From NCBI GenBank assembly GCA_016785225.1, contig JAFBJZ010000847.1:2222501-2286500 (forward strand): a stretch of 64,000 bases of DNA, written 5' to 3'. Below the pieces are notes generated by a model. It made no database searches. It saw only the letters and a list, made by a program, of their open reading frames with translations, and was not told where the DNA came from. The translations under genes and the position numbers were made by a program. This stretch comes from Psettodes erumei (taxonomy: Eukaryota; Chordata; Actinopteri; Pleuronectiformes; Psettodidae). Within the stretch, counting starts at the first letter, position 1. The number at the start of each line of letters is the position of its first letter. Below are positions 11,030 through 24,275 of the stretch, piece by piece.

Positions 11030-14000
11030 TCAGTAGAAAGGTGAAGTGCCATTCCAGTCGATAGCAGCTCCCTCCCACTTGGTCCTGATGGTCATTTCCA
11101 GGGAGGGAAACCTCTTCTCCGGATCTCCTTCTGGGTCTCTGGAAGACGCCTCCCAGTGGTGGGAGTGGGTATCTGACAGGAAACCAAACCAATCAAACAG
11201 AAACTGGATGAGACAGGAAGACGCAGGATCCTGAACAGAGCTGATCCAGTATGACTGTGGTCCTCACCGACGGTCAGCCTGGCTGTAGTGTTCTGTGAAC
11301 TCTGGCCATTAAAGTAGTACAGGTGGAACAGGTGCTCCATCTTCCAATCAGACAGCAGCGAGTGGTTCACACTGAACAGAACTGAATAACTGTTGTTTAT
11401 ACAGCAGACCCAGACTGGAAACCTGGGAGTCTTCAGCATACTGCCCACCTACAAACACAGGAGAACCCGCTGGATGATGGTGGAGGTGACGGGTTCTCTG
11501 CTGCTCCACTTACTTAAAAAAATAACACTCTTCTGTTAAACTCAACCATCAGTGTTAAAGGGAAAAGCACTAACATCTGCAGATGACACGCACTGAACGA
11601 GCGTGTCTCATCAGTGCTGTTCCACTGTTGCCATCGTCCTCACCTGAGAGCAGGTAATTACAACACGATGAAGCCTGATCATGTTCAATACATCCGTCTA
11701 CTGTTGCAGTGGTGATATCAAGGAGTGAAATCAGACACCATTTTATCAGCTATAAGTCAGTTGTATACAGTTGCTTTATACTATACTGTGACACACAAGT
11801 AATTCCACCTTAACGGTAACAGATGTAGTAGTTGCAAAATGTACCCCATTACCCATGTCGAGAGACTGAGTATTCAGTATTAATCACAGTAACAGTTAAA
11901 AAAAAGAATATCTTAATTTTCTTGACTGTGACAATTTGCTGTGTTTCTGTTTTTCAACTATATTGTATTTTGGGTGCTGTGCATGCAATTAAAAATAAAA
12001 AGATTTTTAAAAAGTGGCAGCAGCAGTCGGAGCATTAGTGGTAAGAAGAATCTACCTGAGGCAGTCTGTCTCTCTCCATCTGCTCTCTGCTCCAGTGCAG
12101 ATAGCCAACGTCACAGCGGGTCATTAAGCCCTGCAGGGGGCGCTCCAGAGGCAGACCGTCCTCCCCACTGTACAAAGTCCCATTGAATAAATGAGGGGTG
12201 GCCCTGCCAGTCAACAACAGGTTCAGCAAAGCCTGCAGAGACAGAGGAAACACACAAGCGTACATGATGTCAATCCAAAGGTTACATGTCCTCCAACACA
12301 CACAAGCTGGGTCTTCTCAAGTCTTCCTGACAGCTACAGTACAGTACATGCTTTCAAGAAAACCAAGAGGAACCTCTGAGGAACCTATCAAAGAACCCAA
12401 AGAACTGGAATAGTAGGTCTGTGCACTAAAGAGTTATAATAATAATAATACAGGTTTTTATTCCAACCATACCATATAATGGCATTGTTTTAATTATTGG
12501 AAATTCTTTGTCATGTTTGGCTGGAATACAAACGCGTGTGCATTAGTCTGCCTCTACCCACACTGCAGGAGCCCTGATGTTTGTGTTGCAGTGTCTGCAA
12601 ACATCTTCAGATACAGCCTGAAGATATGTATTTTAAAAACAAAAAGAAGTACTGAACATAATAAAAGAACTAATCTTGTTCTATGTTTTACATGATTTTC
12701 TCTGATTCTGTTTAAGCTTTATCTGCTGACAACTGAAAAAGGTTTTAGGTTGTGTCTGTAAACATATAGCCTACATGTAGGCATATACACATTAGTCCAG
12801 GCTATTCTAGACATGTCTTCATAACTGATTGTGTGCTGAGACAGGTGAACTTCTTACCTGACGACAGATGAAGTTGCCCAGACTGAGGCTCAGCAGGTGG
12901 GAGGTGGTGGAGCCCAGATCCTCCTTCACCCTGTGAGGAAAAACACGTGGTTTTCATCCCTTTACTTCAGTGTGTATATCTGTGTTTAGAATTTGAGCTT
13001 TTAAATTCTCCTTGTGGATTCAGTGCCGTCACTATCACAGCCCAGTAAAAGCTGTAAGAAGTTGAATGTTTTGCATGCTGTAAGGTGCAGTGCCCACAGC
13101 GGCCTGCAGGAGTGCTAATGTCACCTTGAGGTTTCTGTTACCTGTCGACTGTCCGGGAGCAAATGAGGCTGTACAGGAATAGGATGACTCCATGACTGCC
13201 CTCATCTTTGAACTAAAACAAGACCAGTCATCATCACTTCATTTATTGCGTACTTATTATTTAATTTTGGTCATTTTTCGAATTTAACCAGTGACCAGAA
13301 GGACAATGACAGAAAAACACATTGTTTTTCTGGATTTACTCACACACTGTATGTGCATGAGGATGAACTTCCTCACGTCTTCCTTCTCCTTAAATGTGAA
13401 CAGCTGCAACTGAAAGACATGTACATGCAATGAGGGTCATGTGACCATAGCTGGAGGAAGATCGATTAATTGATTAATTAAAAGTGTAACATTGAAATCC
13501 CAGTCAGTCCTGTGTGGTACCTTCTCTGTGAAGTTGTCTAGTTTGTAGTCCAGGTGTGGAGTGATGCAGTAGTCTTCGGTTACCAAGGTAACGGTGGCAC
13601 TCTCCTCCTGGCCGGCCAACCAGAGACTGTCGGTCAATGCTCCCGCCAACGCCTTCTCTTGATCTCTCTGTCCCACCTCACTCAGGCTGAGGGAGAGGGT
13701 GGACAAAATAACAGAAATACTTTGCAGTTTATTACAGCAGCACAGGGGAGGTTGTGGCAACATGCTGACATCACTAAAAAGAAGTCTGACGTCTCAGGGG
13801 CTGGAGACAAGCCAACATTTTAGTCTGATTATCTGAACCAATTTAAAACAGGGAAATAGTTTCTGCAGCTACAGCTTTATGTGGACATGGACATTATATG
13901 TGACTGTTATAGGGAAAAGGGGCTGAGTCTCAAGGCCATGCCATTTGATTCAGGCTCCGACCTTCGGATGTGATAAGAGACTGTAGATACAGTACATCAT

Positions 14001-17000
14001 CTGTACAGAGCTGCCTGTGCAGCTGGCTGTTTCAGACATTTCATCAGGATTCATTCTCAGCTAGGCAAACCCATTATACCTTGGAAGGTTTATATATCCT
14101 GTGTGGTCTGGGAAAATCCCCAGGATCCCACTAAAGTTTCTGGAAATCTTGGTTAGAGAACGTCTCTAAAGGACGTCTGGGCTACAGGCTGTGATGAACT
14201 CTAAAAGAGACACAGATGTGGACGGCCAAGGGGACGATGTCCACATATGCAGTTCTATTTATCCCACAGTAGGTTTCTGCATAAGCAGCAAATGCTGTCA
14301 CACATGCAGATGTATTGCAGCTTTGGAGTTTGAGAACATGTTTGCTGCCATCTTGGATAAGCCATAAAAATGGACACACCTATTTGTTTCCTTCCCTCAT
14401 TGCACAGTAAGTACAGTCCAGTAGGTCAATGCTGAAGCTGGACTGTAAACTGTCTGGATTCTTTATAGTGACGTCAGCATGTAACTGCCAGTGTTGATTA
14501 AGCTGGATAACCATCTCCACTTCACAAGCTATCACATTGCAGATGAATTTTCTGTCATGGGACGGCACCTGGGCAACATGTGGAAGTATCCTCGTCTCTC
14601 TGAACGTGTCAGACAGGATGATGTAACGAAGAATGACACTGAGCTGTTGTATTGTCTGTCCTCACCTGCGCAGTGTGCGTCTGTCTGAGCTGCTCTGGTG
14701 GCTGAACAGCAGGTGTTTAATGATACGAGCCTGGATGACCGTCTGAATGGCCCCAGCCCCGTCCTGAAACACACCTGGACAGGTGAGCTAAAGTGAAAGC
14801 ATTGGGTAAAAAATTATTCTGATAATGCGATTGGTTTAAATAGTATCGATGGAATAGAAGAAGCTATCAGTGACAGTAAGAGTACCTCTAAGAGCAATAC
14901 TACAACTATTCTCTGTACCAGTACCCTGTCAGTGTCCAGAGCGTAGGACAACTCAGAGTTCAGCTCTCTGAACTTAAAGAAAGATTTCCTCCACTCGTAG
15001 TTGAAGACGTGAAACGTTCCACCAAACAAAATCCTCCTCAGGCTCTGAGAATGAAAAAGAAGCAGAAACATGAGTCTGAATCCAGAGAGTCAGGCCCTAA
15101 CTGAAAAGAGACGAGGTGTTTGTTTGCCTTTAGGCGAGCAGGGGGTCTTTCTCACCTCAGTCAGCTGGGGGGTGACTGGTGTTCCTCCGAGGCTCGGAGA
15201 GACGACCAGTCTCTTGGGAATGGAGCACATAGGTTTGAAGGTCCTGCAGGGTGGAGGGGCCTCCTCCTGCTCCTCCTCCTTCCCCACATCCACCAGCCTC
15301 TGTGGAGAGGTTCACCAATAGTCAGGTATACACACACGTGGAAAATCACTGCACACACCCTAAAAACTGCCACGGGCTAGTAGCAATACTAGTAGTCATA
15401 ACAGCAGTGTTAGCAGCAGCAGCAGTTTTAGTAATATAGTAGTATTAGTGTAATTTGCAGTACAAGTTTAAGACATTAGTTAAGACATAGTTTATTGTTG
15501 TCACTCACCTCAGGGTTCTTGTTGACTTCCTGTTGAAGCAGCTCAATGTAGTCCAGCCTGCAGTCGGACATCACCAGGTACTACTAAATAACTACTACTA
15601 ATATTAATCGTAGTACCACTTGTCTTACTGTACTGTCCTCCTAATATACCAGGTCCAATATATTACTACTTGCAATGCTGCCACTGATATCAATGCTGTT
15701 AGGATAATAACACAAATACCTGTATCGCTCTGGTCTACCAGGATAGTAAATGTACTAACTGCTCCTGAATCAGCTGTTGTTGTTGGTCTGAAGGAGCTCC
15801 TGTTTAATCTGCTGCTCTGTGAACAGTGAAGTTAAGTAGCGGGCAGTTAAACAGATGCTCAGCAGTGAAACTAAATCCTGAGTGTGTGTGTGTCACAGGA
15901 TCAGTTTCTGTGCTGTGACAAACCCACACAGACCAGCTGGAAACTGACCTGAGTGCAGCAGATCATCATGACCAGCAGGGGGCAGAGCTGATCGAAGTCT
16001 ATACAAATCATCAGTTTGATTAATGACTCTGAAATGGAAGCTCCCACGATAGTCATCCATCGTTTATGATGTTCCATAAATAACCAAAAGATACATCCAA
16101 ATACTTAGCTATTGATTAATCTACATCTACATATTGATTTTGTAAAAAGTAAAAATATCCATCCATCTTTATATGCTCTATATAACTGTAAATCTATTTC
16201 ATGCTGGTTTAGCATGAATTGTAGTTGTTTTCTGAGCATGTGTTGAATCAAACATATTATGACAGGTGTCCAGATATTTCTTTCTGTTACTGCAGTAGAT
16301 ACTCTAACTGCATGTTTCTTTTCAGACACTGGAAGCATACATTTTATACATTAGGAATACTTATTTAACAAAGAGAGAAATGTTTCCGGTTAAATCTCCC
16401 ATTGACTGTAATCTATTTTCCACTTGCTGTGCTGCAGTGCCCTCTGCTGGCAGAAATGTGTTGAAGCCTTTTCTCTTGTTAAGGACACAGGTTTGTCTTA
16501 AAGTGACACTCATGTCCCTCCGTGCCTGTGTAGATGCATAGATTTTATACACACATATTTATCCAAATATATGTATACTATAGATTTCTTCTACAAATAT
16601 ATAATAATAGAGGGATTTATAAAGAGATAAATACATAGATTATTAATGAATATATAATTGTTTGGGTTTATTCTACGTGTGGCTTCAGAAAGTACTTTGT
16701 TGTGTTATAGATTTAATTTTAAATCCATGATGCAAAGTGAAAAGATGTGATATCAAAGTCTATTAAAAATTATAAATCTACAATACAAAGTGCAGATTTA
16801 TGGCATATATATTGTTTTTTAGTGTGTCGAATGTGTAAAGACATAAAAAAGTATCTCCAGATAAATACTGTATATCTATAAATGTATAGAGGGGAAAATA
16901 CTCACAGTTCCATGTTCTGACGGCAGCCTGCAGAGAAGATGACTTTAGTTAGAGAAGCCCCTTATTTGTCTGAAGTTAAATGAATAATTTAATCACAAAA

Positions 17001-17464
17001 AAGAAATTTGATATTGATGTGGTGTGTTGAGTAAGCCTAAAACTGTCAGCAGATTTTCATAAATGTACAAATAGATATTATTTGAATTCATTTCTCATTT
17101 TCTCTGTATTGTAGGTGAAAACTTTCCTCCAGTGCTGTATTTCAGACACCTGGACCAGGATCTGCTGTAGCTCTGCCTCCACCTGTACACACACACACAC
17201 ACACACAGAGTCACACATACAAACAGTCACTTGTATATATATATATATATACACCCTTGTTCTCTTGATACATTTCCTAGCCACAAACCTTAACATAAAC
17301 CTGAACCTTAACCCTCAAACAGCTTTTTTGACATGTTCAAGACTGGACCAAATTCCTTCACTATGACAGTTTAAAAGTGAAACTGGTCCTCACAGAAATA
17401 GTGACACAAAGCTGTGTTTTTACATGATACTGTATTTATAGCTCACCTCCTGCTCCAAGCTCAT
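11030..17464 (-). CDS. mindy4b: MINDY4B, inactive deubiquitinase homologue
   Basis: MINDY4B belongs to the MINDY family of K48-specific deubiquitinases but is regarded as inactive. I model 14 exons: 17447-17464, 17150-17182, 16906-16916, 15509-15557, 15156-15299, 14925-15044, 14666-14763, 13521-13686, 13344-13409, 13142-13212, 12858-12930, 12056-12232, 11268-11448 and 11030-11172. All phases close, giving 449 residues. Family landmarks: LFGGTFHVFNYEWRKSFF, a helix VIQARIIKHLLF after the Cys-loop, LLLTGRATPHLFNG, LKTPRFPVWVCC and the terminal RTKWEGAAIDWNG. The nucleophile position (PCG loop of active members) is Gly129, in the motif DGAGA. The conserved His of NNHFS is Ser362 (NNSYS). The first coding exon is only 18 nt and the third only 11 nt, so a shorter start at the Met inside the 11-nt exon is possible. 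Adjacent to CLRN1, as in human. Confidence 0.88.
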
Positions 17465-19468
17465 GTTGCCTCAGTTTGACTTTGACTCCCGACAGATGAA
17501 AAAAAAAAAAGAAAATGATTCATGGTGTTACAAACACACACTCAAAGTGCTGTCAATCACGCACTGAATATTTAAATTAATTAAAATGAATTAATACAAA
17601 TAAATACATTTTCATGCAGACAGTCTAATTTGTGTAATTTCTAACTAGAATTTAAAATAGAAATTTAGGATTGAAATTTGGTCCCAATGTTAGTAAAAAA
17701 ATTAAAATACTTCTTACATAATGGCAAATTAATCAGTTAGTGTATTTGCCACATTTGAACCACATTTGAATTAAACTACACATTTTAAAATCATTCTCAA
17801 GAAATGTCCTCAAATTCACCAACATCATTTTCTATTTATTTAAGTTTTATATAGTAATTTGAAAATGAAAAAGTCTGACAAAGAAACAGTGAAGGCAAAG
17901 TAGATTTTGTAAAAAAAAAAAAAAAAAATCTGATCAGGCTGAATTTTAATCTGAAATAACATTATAAAACAGAGTCCAAAGTTGTTTTCAGTGTAAATAT
18001 AAAAGGATGTGGATTAGGATGTGAATCTTACCTGTGGCCGATCAAAGTGAAGCTTCACCTGAATGACAGGAAGCTATTTATTTACACACACACACACACA
18101 CGCACTACGCACTACGCACTTGCTACTGATTGGCTGTCTGTAGTATCAGGGCTGAGCAAAGTGATAAGTGTGGTTATGTTTTACATGTGAACAATCAGTC
18201 TACTGATCCACGCAGCTGTGTTTTTATTCACATACTTCAGTAGAATCCTGCGTAACAATAAGCCACAATAAATCTGACATCATTATTAATTTCTGTACAT
18301 AAACATCAAGATGAAGAAGATGCAGGTTTTAATATAAGGACTTAAGATCCAGTCTTGATTTGTGCTTTTTTAGATTGGACTTTTCTCACGAAGAAAAATG
18401 GCACTGTGTTTGTTCACATAAAGACTGGGCAGAAAAAAACACCAGTCCATCATCCAGCTACAATAACTTACAAAATAAAACATAAAGGGATGCAAATCTA
18501 GTCATACCAATGATTCTGATTTTAAGACATGTTTAAAGATGTTTACTTTCTTGCCGTGCACAGACACCTTGAAGGTGATTTGGCTGAGTCTCAATCTGTC
18601 AGGCAGGTGAAATCCTGGCCTTTAATTGTCCATCATATTGAACAAGACACCACAGTTAAACACATGATGGAAACAACACGACACCGGCCCCCTGCTGGAC
18701 CACATGGTCCTGTTCTTCACAGGAGGATCCAGGTCCTCCTCAGACCGGATTGTTTGATTCTTTCTGTTCTGTCAACACGTCCAGGTCCAAAGCTTTTGAT
18801 GAGACAGACTGACAGTGTCGGTGTCACTGCAGGGGACAGGAGGAAGAAAAGCCTCCTCAGACTGTCCTGTAACCCGAAGAAAACTTGGACCGGCCTCCTT
18901 CAAAGTCCACACTTCAGGGCCAGATACATCATGACAGGTGAGGTTTCAGTCAAAAGACTTGGGGGCCATGCAGCCTCCTCTGTCCTGACCATGGAGGACA
19001 AACAATCACTGTGATGGGATAATGTGACCTTAATGAGGTCTTCTGTCTGTTCATGACACAGATAAAATAAAACAGGTTTACAACAAATGAGCGACAACTA
19101 CAAACAGAAACAGTTCAGGATCTAAGACCAAATTCTGATAGAGTCCCTCTGCAGGACCACTTACTTAGAACTGATATGGAATATACCTTGGGCTTGACAT
19201 TTAGACCAGTTGGACATAACTGGGCATGAATATGTGGACTATGAAGACGTCGCTGTCAGACGCTTGTGATGGGACTTTTTTTTTTTTTTTACATGTTACT
19301 GACTATAGACATATATGAAGCGGTCTGCGGACTGGTTCTTAGATCCAGATAGTGTCATTTAGATAAGACAGGATTCGTGTATGAGGGTTGATTAGTGTCC
19401 ATCTCTCTCAGACTTTTGTCCATTAAAGGCTTTCGTTTACAGCTGGTTTCACAGATACCTCAGGATCC
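17465..19468. other. Interval between MINDY4B start and CLRN1 stop
   Basis: The right part is likely CLRN1 3'UTR; a minus-strand AATAAA lies near 18224. The left part is the MINDY4B upstream region: AT-rich, with a poly-A run at 17911-17928 and a short CA run near 18081. The plus-strand open frame at 18529-19014 has no family resemblance and looks like a chance frame antisense to UTR. No further gene seen. Confidence 0.4.
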
Positions 19469-21565
19469 TCAGTACATGAGGTCGGCAGCCCCCCCGCTCA
19501 GGTTCACATCCTTGGTTTCCTGGAAGGGAAACTGGATTCCTGCCAGTCGGATCAGCACGATGTTGAGACTATGGAGGAGGAAGACGAGGAAGAAGAGCCA
19601 AAAGGATCGGTCGTAGTGTTCGCTGTACGTCTGGAAGACGAAGTTGACCTCGTTAAAGTTGGCAATCCGGTCGGACAGGTGACGGAGCTTCACCTCCGAC
19701 GCAAACAGAATCATCACCAGACAGCTGCACAGACCTGTGGGACAGACAGGTAAGTCACCATAGGGGTCAGGGTCAGAGGTCAAGATGTACCAAGTGATCA
19801 AAAGTATGTGGACACGCCTGTGACACAGTAAATTACATAAATCTTAGCCCTCTGTCAGATGTAATGAGATGTATCTCACAGCAGATAAAAGTCCACAGGT
19901 AAAGTCCCATGGGGCCTTGCAGCGTCTCATAGGGTCTGCCGAAGGCGTTGAAGAAGAAGAAGCCAGTGACCACAGAAGAGAAGAGGATCACAACACCACA
20001 GAAGAAGATGACGGTGACATGTAGGCCTGCTGGGATGGCACTCAGCAGGTCTGGGAAGACTGGGCGAGAGAACCGAGAGGAAACCTGCAGGTGAGCTCAT
20101 CCAGGTGAGAGGATACAGTGATAGAGCTGTGAACAGCAGTCATTTAATGACTGCAATGATGACTATCTACTAAACAGAAAACAGGAATTAAATTAAAAGC
20201 AGATGTTCAAGGTTAGTGACTTTTTTCTTATTAATGTTCATAAGAAAAGATGAGTTGATTCTATGACATTCCTGTGTAATGTTTTACAGTGCGTACACAG
20301 TCCTCAGAAAGGAACAGAGCAGCTTTGTCCCCCCTCATCAGAGCTGGTCCAGTCAGGCAGAAACCTCGTTAGTGAGGGACGACTGCTCTCATTAACTGGG
20401 ACCAGTATTCTCTCTGCTCAGGACCAGTCTGCAGCCTCCACAGACCCTGGAGGCCTTTTATTATACAGCAGTAAACAAAGAGCCTCTGAGTCCTGGATCT
20501 GGGTAAAAAAAAAACAACCTCAGCCTTAGAATGTCCACAAACAGGACCCTGAGTTTCCTGAAACAATGAGATAAACATGCTTTCAAATGATCAGGAAGTG
20601 ATTAATCAGTTTCAAAGTATTGCAGATTAAGTGTCTGTTGATTGATTAATTTATTCAGCGACTAATGGCTGTAGCTCCAGTTACCAACAGCTGAGTGGTT
20701 ACACCCTCTTTAATAATGAATGTGAGAGCGATAAACAACACTGGTGGTGGAAGAAGTCCTCAGGTAATATGACAAAAGTACTGATACCACACTGTAGCAA
20801 TGCTCTGATACAAGTACAGGTACTGCATTCACAGCGTGGCTTAAATAAACGTACAGAAGTATTATCATAAAAACAGTAAAAGTCATCATTATTCTATCTA
20901 TTATTATCTTACATATTATTTATTAATGGATGTCATTTGAATGACTGAAATGATAATATTCTGCTGTTTATGATAATACATAATTTCTTTGTTGAATATA
21001 TTTTACGTTATTGATCTGAATCTATAGCTTAAGTTGTGAAATAAATGTGGAAATATCTCTGTAAAGTACAAAGTACGCGAAACTGCTGTGAAATGGACTG
21101 TCGGAGTGACGTTAGGCTGCAGGTATTCTGTCTGGGTGACGTCAGAGTGACGTCAGGATGCAGGTGTTCTGACAGAGCCATTTAAAGACGTTTCATTCAG
21201 ATTTCGCAAGTTCACACCTGTTGATCTGCTGTTGGGACAGATTCAGGTGAACCCGATCCTAAAACCCGGTTCGGTCCGATTCGCCTCGTGCTGTATGTGC
21301 GGATCAACTCACACGAGAACCTGGAGGATCTGCCTCCCAGCCCGCACTGCTTCACTCTCTGCCCGTGAAAAAGCCCGTAGCTCAGGTCTCCCAGGAACTT
21401 GTCCAGCTCGGGTCCGGTGGCATTCACCAGCTCGGCACCGGTCCGGCACAGAATGGTGCCGCTGAGCCAGAACGGCAGACCGGTGGCCACCGCGGCCGTG
21501 AGGGCGCAGGAGAAGCCGAAGAGTCCGGAGGCGGAGAAGATGAGCTGCTTCTGTCGGCTCGGCAT
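19469..21565 (-). CDS. clrn1: Clarin-1
   Basis: Clarin-1 is a four-pass membrane protein of hair cells and photoreceptors; human CLRN1 loss causes Usher syndrome type 3A. Three exons (21313-21565, 19880-20059, 19469-19734) close to 232 residues, exactly the human length. The N-terminus MPSRQKQLIFSASGLFGFSC opens the first membrane segment. The first extracellular loop contains the N-glycosylation sequon LVNATG and GLFHGQRVKQCGLG. Exon 2 encodes the second and third membrane helices (VFPDLLSAIPAGLHV and FFFFNAFGRPYETLQGP). Exon 3 carries CLVMILFASEVK and ends AADLMY, as in mammals. Exon 1 ends in phase 1, and the joined codon restores FSFFPDLL. It diverges from the MASP gene, with start codons 884 bp apart. 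Confidence 0.97.
20745..20900. repeat. Dispersed repeat copy (AGTACTRATACCAC family)
   Basis: GTGGTGGAAGAAGTCCTCAG followed by AAAAGTACTGATACCACACT and TAGCAATGCTCTGATACAAG resembles the segment at 63030-63110 in block order. It is a degenerate interspersed repeat inside CLRN1 intron 1. Confidence 0.4.
21106..21171. promoter_or_regulatory. Triple CRE in a 25-bp direct repeat, CLRN1 intron 1
   Basis: TGACGTTA (21107-21114), TGACGTCA (21137-21144) and TGACGTCA (21148-21155) lie within 49 bp. The first and third sit in near-identical 25-bp copies (GTGACGT-AGG-TGCAGGT-TTCTG) spaced 41 bp apart. The cluster lies about 140 bp inside CLRN1 intron 1. It may be a bZIP-responsive intronic enhancer; function is inferred. 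Confidence 0.5.
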
Positions 21566-21911
21566 GACTGGAGGGCAGGAGGATGGGTCAGGCTACAGGG
21601 GCCGGGGAAAGAGGACCAGGGGAAGGCGTCACCCCCCCATCTGCACCACCACCACCATAACCTCCACCACAGACTTCAACCACTAGAAGAAGGGACTTAA
21701 CTAAGGGATTTAATGAAAAAGGCCCCGTGCAAAAGTCCGACCGTAAGACCTGAAATACGGGTTGAATAACACCTCCGGTCCGCTGGTTCCAGGTCACCAT
21801 GGCAACAAGGGGTTAAATTACAGAGGAGGAGGAGGAGGTGTCTCTGAGCATCCAGTCGTAAAAGTCCAGTAAGCTGCGTGTGTACGGCAGCTGGTACTTT
21901 ACACACACCCA

Positions 21912-21990
<79 letters not shown>

Positions 21991-22448
21991 TGGCGAAACG
22001 GAGGTCAGGGGGCGCCGCCCGGTGGCAGAAGCTTTTTTTTCTCTCACTCCAACAGTGACGGTGCAGGTACATCTTTAATTAGTCAACGGTAATGGAAAGT
22101 AGATAAAGTGAAGATTTAGCATGAAAAATATGAACAGGCACTTTGTTAAAGTCGATTTATCCAACTGAACCCAACTGAGTCAACTAATCAATGAACGTAT
22201 TGACAGAAAAATCAATGGAAACTATGCTGACAATTTGTAATTTTTTCTTGGATAAATACTTGTCTATCTTGTGGGGTTATTGGCTAATGGAGTGCCTACC
22301 CACCCCAACTCCACCCGCTGTGACCTAACGTGATGACGCAACAGGTTCAAATACGTCATACGCAGACCGAAGTCTGTGAGACTTTCGGAGCGCGGACTCG
22401 GAGCTTCAGTTGTAGAGAGCAGCGGCTGATGGTGAAGTTTCCTCCGTC
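21566..22448. promoter_or_regulatory. Shared CLRN1 / MASP upstream interval
   Basis: This 883-bp gap separates two divergent start codons. It holds a long CA microsatellite (21919-21986). A region at about 22330-22448 contains TGATGACGCAAC and leads into the MASP 5'UTR. No TATA box is evident. A bidirectional promoter is possible, but the two genes have very different known expression (sensory cells versus plasma/mesenchyme). Confidence 0.4.
21919..21986 (+). repeat. (CA)34 microsatellite
   Basis: This is an uninterrupted CA run of 68 bp, preceded by an imperfect CA stretch from 21900. It lies between the CLRN1 and MASP starts and is a potential length-polymorphic element in a divergent promoter. 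Confidence 0.95.
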
Positions 22449-24233
22449 ATGAGGTGAGTTTATGTCGCACTGCCACAGCGTGAGACGGAGTGACGTTCAA
22501 CAGGAACATCGGCACAAAATAATCAATAACCATCGATGTTTTCATCGGCATTTCATCAATTGATATTTGAAGTTTTTGTTTGTTTATGTGAGGAGACGTG
22601 TTTTTTTTATTGTTCAGAGAGAAAACTCGGACTTATCACAATTTTCTTTAATTCACTTAAGTTTCTGTATAACATTCATTATATACAAGAGCCTAATTTA
22701 AATTATTATAATCATTAATAAATAAATAATATTATAATAGTATACACATATGAAACATCACTGTGATAATATACTAAAGAAACCAGGATCATAGCTCATG
22801 TAAAGGAACCAGATGTTCTCCTGAATCTTTCTGTTTTCTGAAGGGAACCAGTTGCAGATGGACCTCACAAGGAATCTGTTTCATGTTCTAGATTTGCTGT
22901 GGTCCTGGTTCTTGTGGCGTTCCTGGTGGACGCTCAGATGCTGGCTCCGTCAGAGATGTACGGCACCCTGCAGTCTCCAAACTTCCCAGAGCCCTACCCC
23001 CGAGAGACAGAGCTGCGCTGGAACGTCAGTGTCCCCGACGGCTTCAAGATCAGACTCTACTTCAGCCACTTTGATCTGGAGCCATCCTACCTGTGTGAGT
23101 ACGACTTTGTCAAGGTGAGACCCCAGGGCATCATGGGAAGTGAGTGTGATGAAACTCTCAGTTTCATGAACCAGCACATGAGCAATGTGTTGTGAGTTAG
23201 ATGAAACAAATCTGCTCTTTGTGTTTCTGATTTGTATAGTACAATGTCAGAACCATGGTGTGTTGTTGTGTGCGTGCGTGTGTGTGTGTGTGTGTGTGTG
23301 GGGGGGGGGGGTCCTGGGTCCTGGGTCCTGTCTAATAATCAGACCAGTTCATTTCTCCTCATTCCTCAGTATGACATGGTGTATGCTGTTATCTGTGTTG
23401 GAGGGGCGATGTCTTACCCTCCCATACAAGCTGACTATTCAGCTGGGCAAAGTAGACAACCGCCCAGGGGCCCAAAGCCCTGAGTTTGTCTCTATCAGTT
23501 GAGTCTAGGCTGATCAATCACTAATTAGTGGAGAAGAATGTCAGCTTCAACAATCATCGTGTAAAACGTAAAAGCAAGTTGTTATACAAGCATAAAGAAA
23601 ACATGTGAACATACTACAATACCTACTACACACACACACACACACACATTCATATTCAAATGTTGTCACTGAGCGTCGCAGCAACAGCCCGTCGACAGCA
23701 AGCAGCTGCAGCACACAAAGGAGACCGACTGACTTCCCACACTGCACCACTTTGTGTGCGTGTGTGTGTGTGATTAAATAACATATCACACACACACTCC
23801 TTACTTAGCTGATTTGTGTGTTTCTCTGAGTTGACCCTGAAAACACCATCACTCTGTTCAGTGCTGATACATACATGATATATATTATATATAATGTGTT
23901 AAGAGTCTGGGGAATTAATATATATATACTCTAGTTTTTACTGCAGGTTGTTTTTCACATGACAAAGTTTGACCTTCTGGTCTGGACTTTGAGGAGAAAT
24001 GGGATGATTTTAAAAACTGGTGTTGGTGGTTATTACTGTTAAAACTGTGTCAGGACTGAACAAGTATTCATCGGAGATGTTCAATTTTAAAGAAGCTGCT
24101 GGAAGACGGCTGGTACTAATGAGATGATATGGTCTGCACACACACACACACACACACACAATTCTTGCCAAAAGCCTGTTAACATGCTGCTAACAGAAAG
24201 AAACCCCCACACACTCACTGTGTCTTTGTTTTG

Positions 24234-24275
<42 letters not shown>

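Noticed and set aside
18529..19014. 161-codon plus-strand open frame
   Set aside because: It lies antisense to the likely CLRN1 3'UTR, has no recognisable domain and no splice context. Judged a chance frame.
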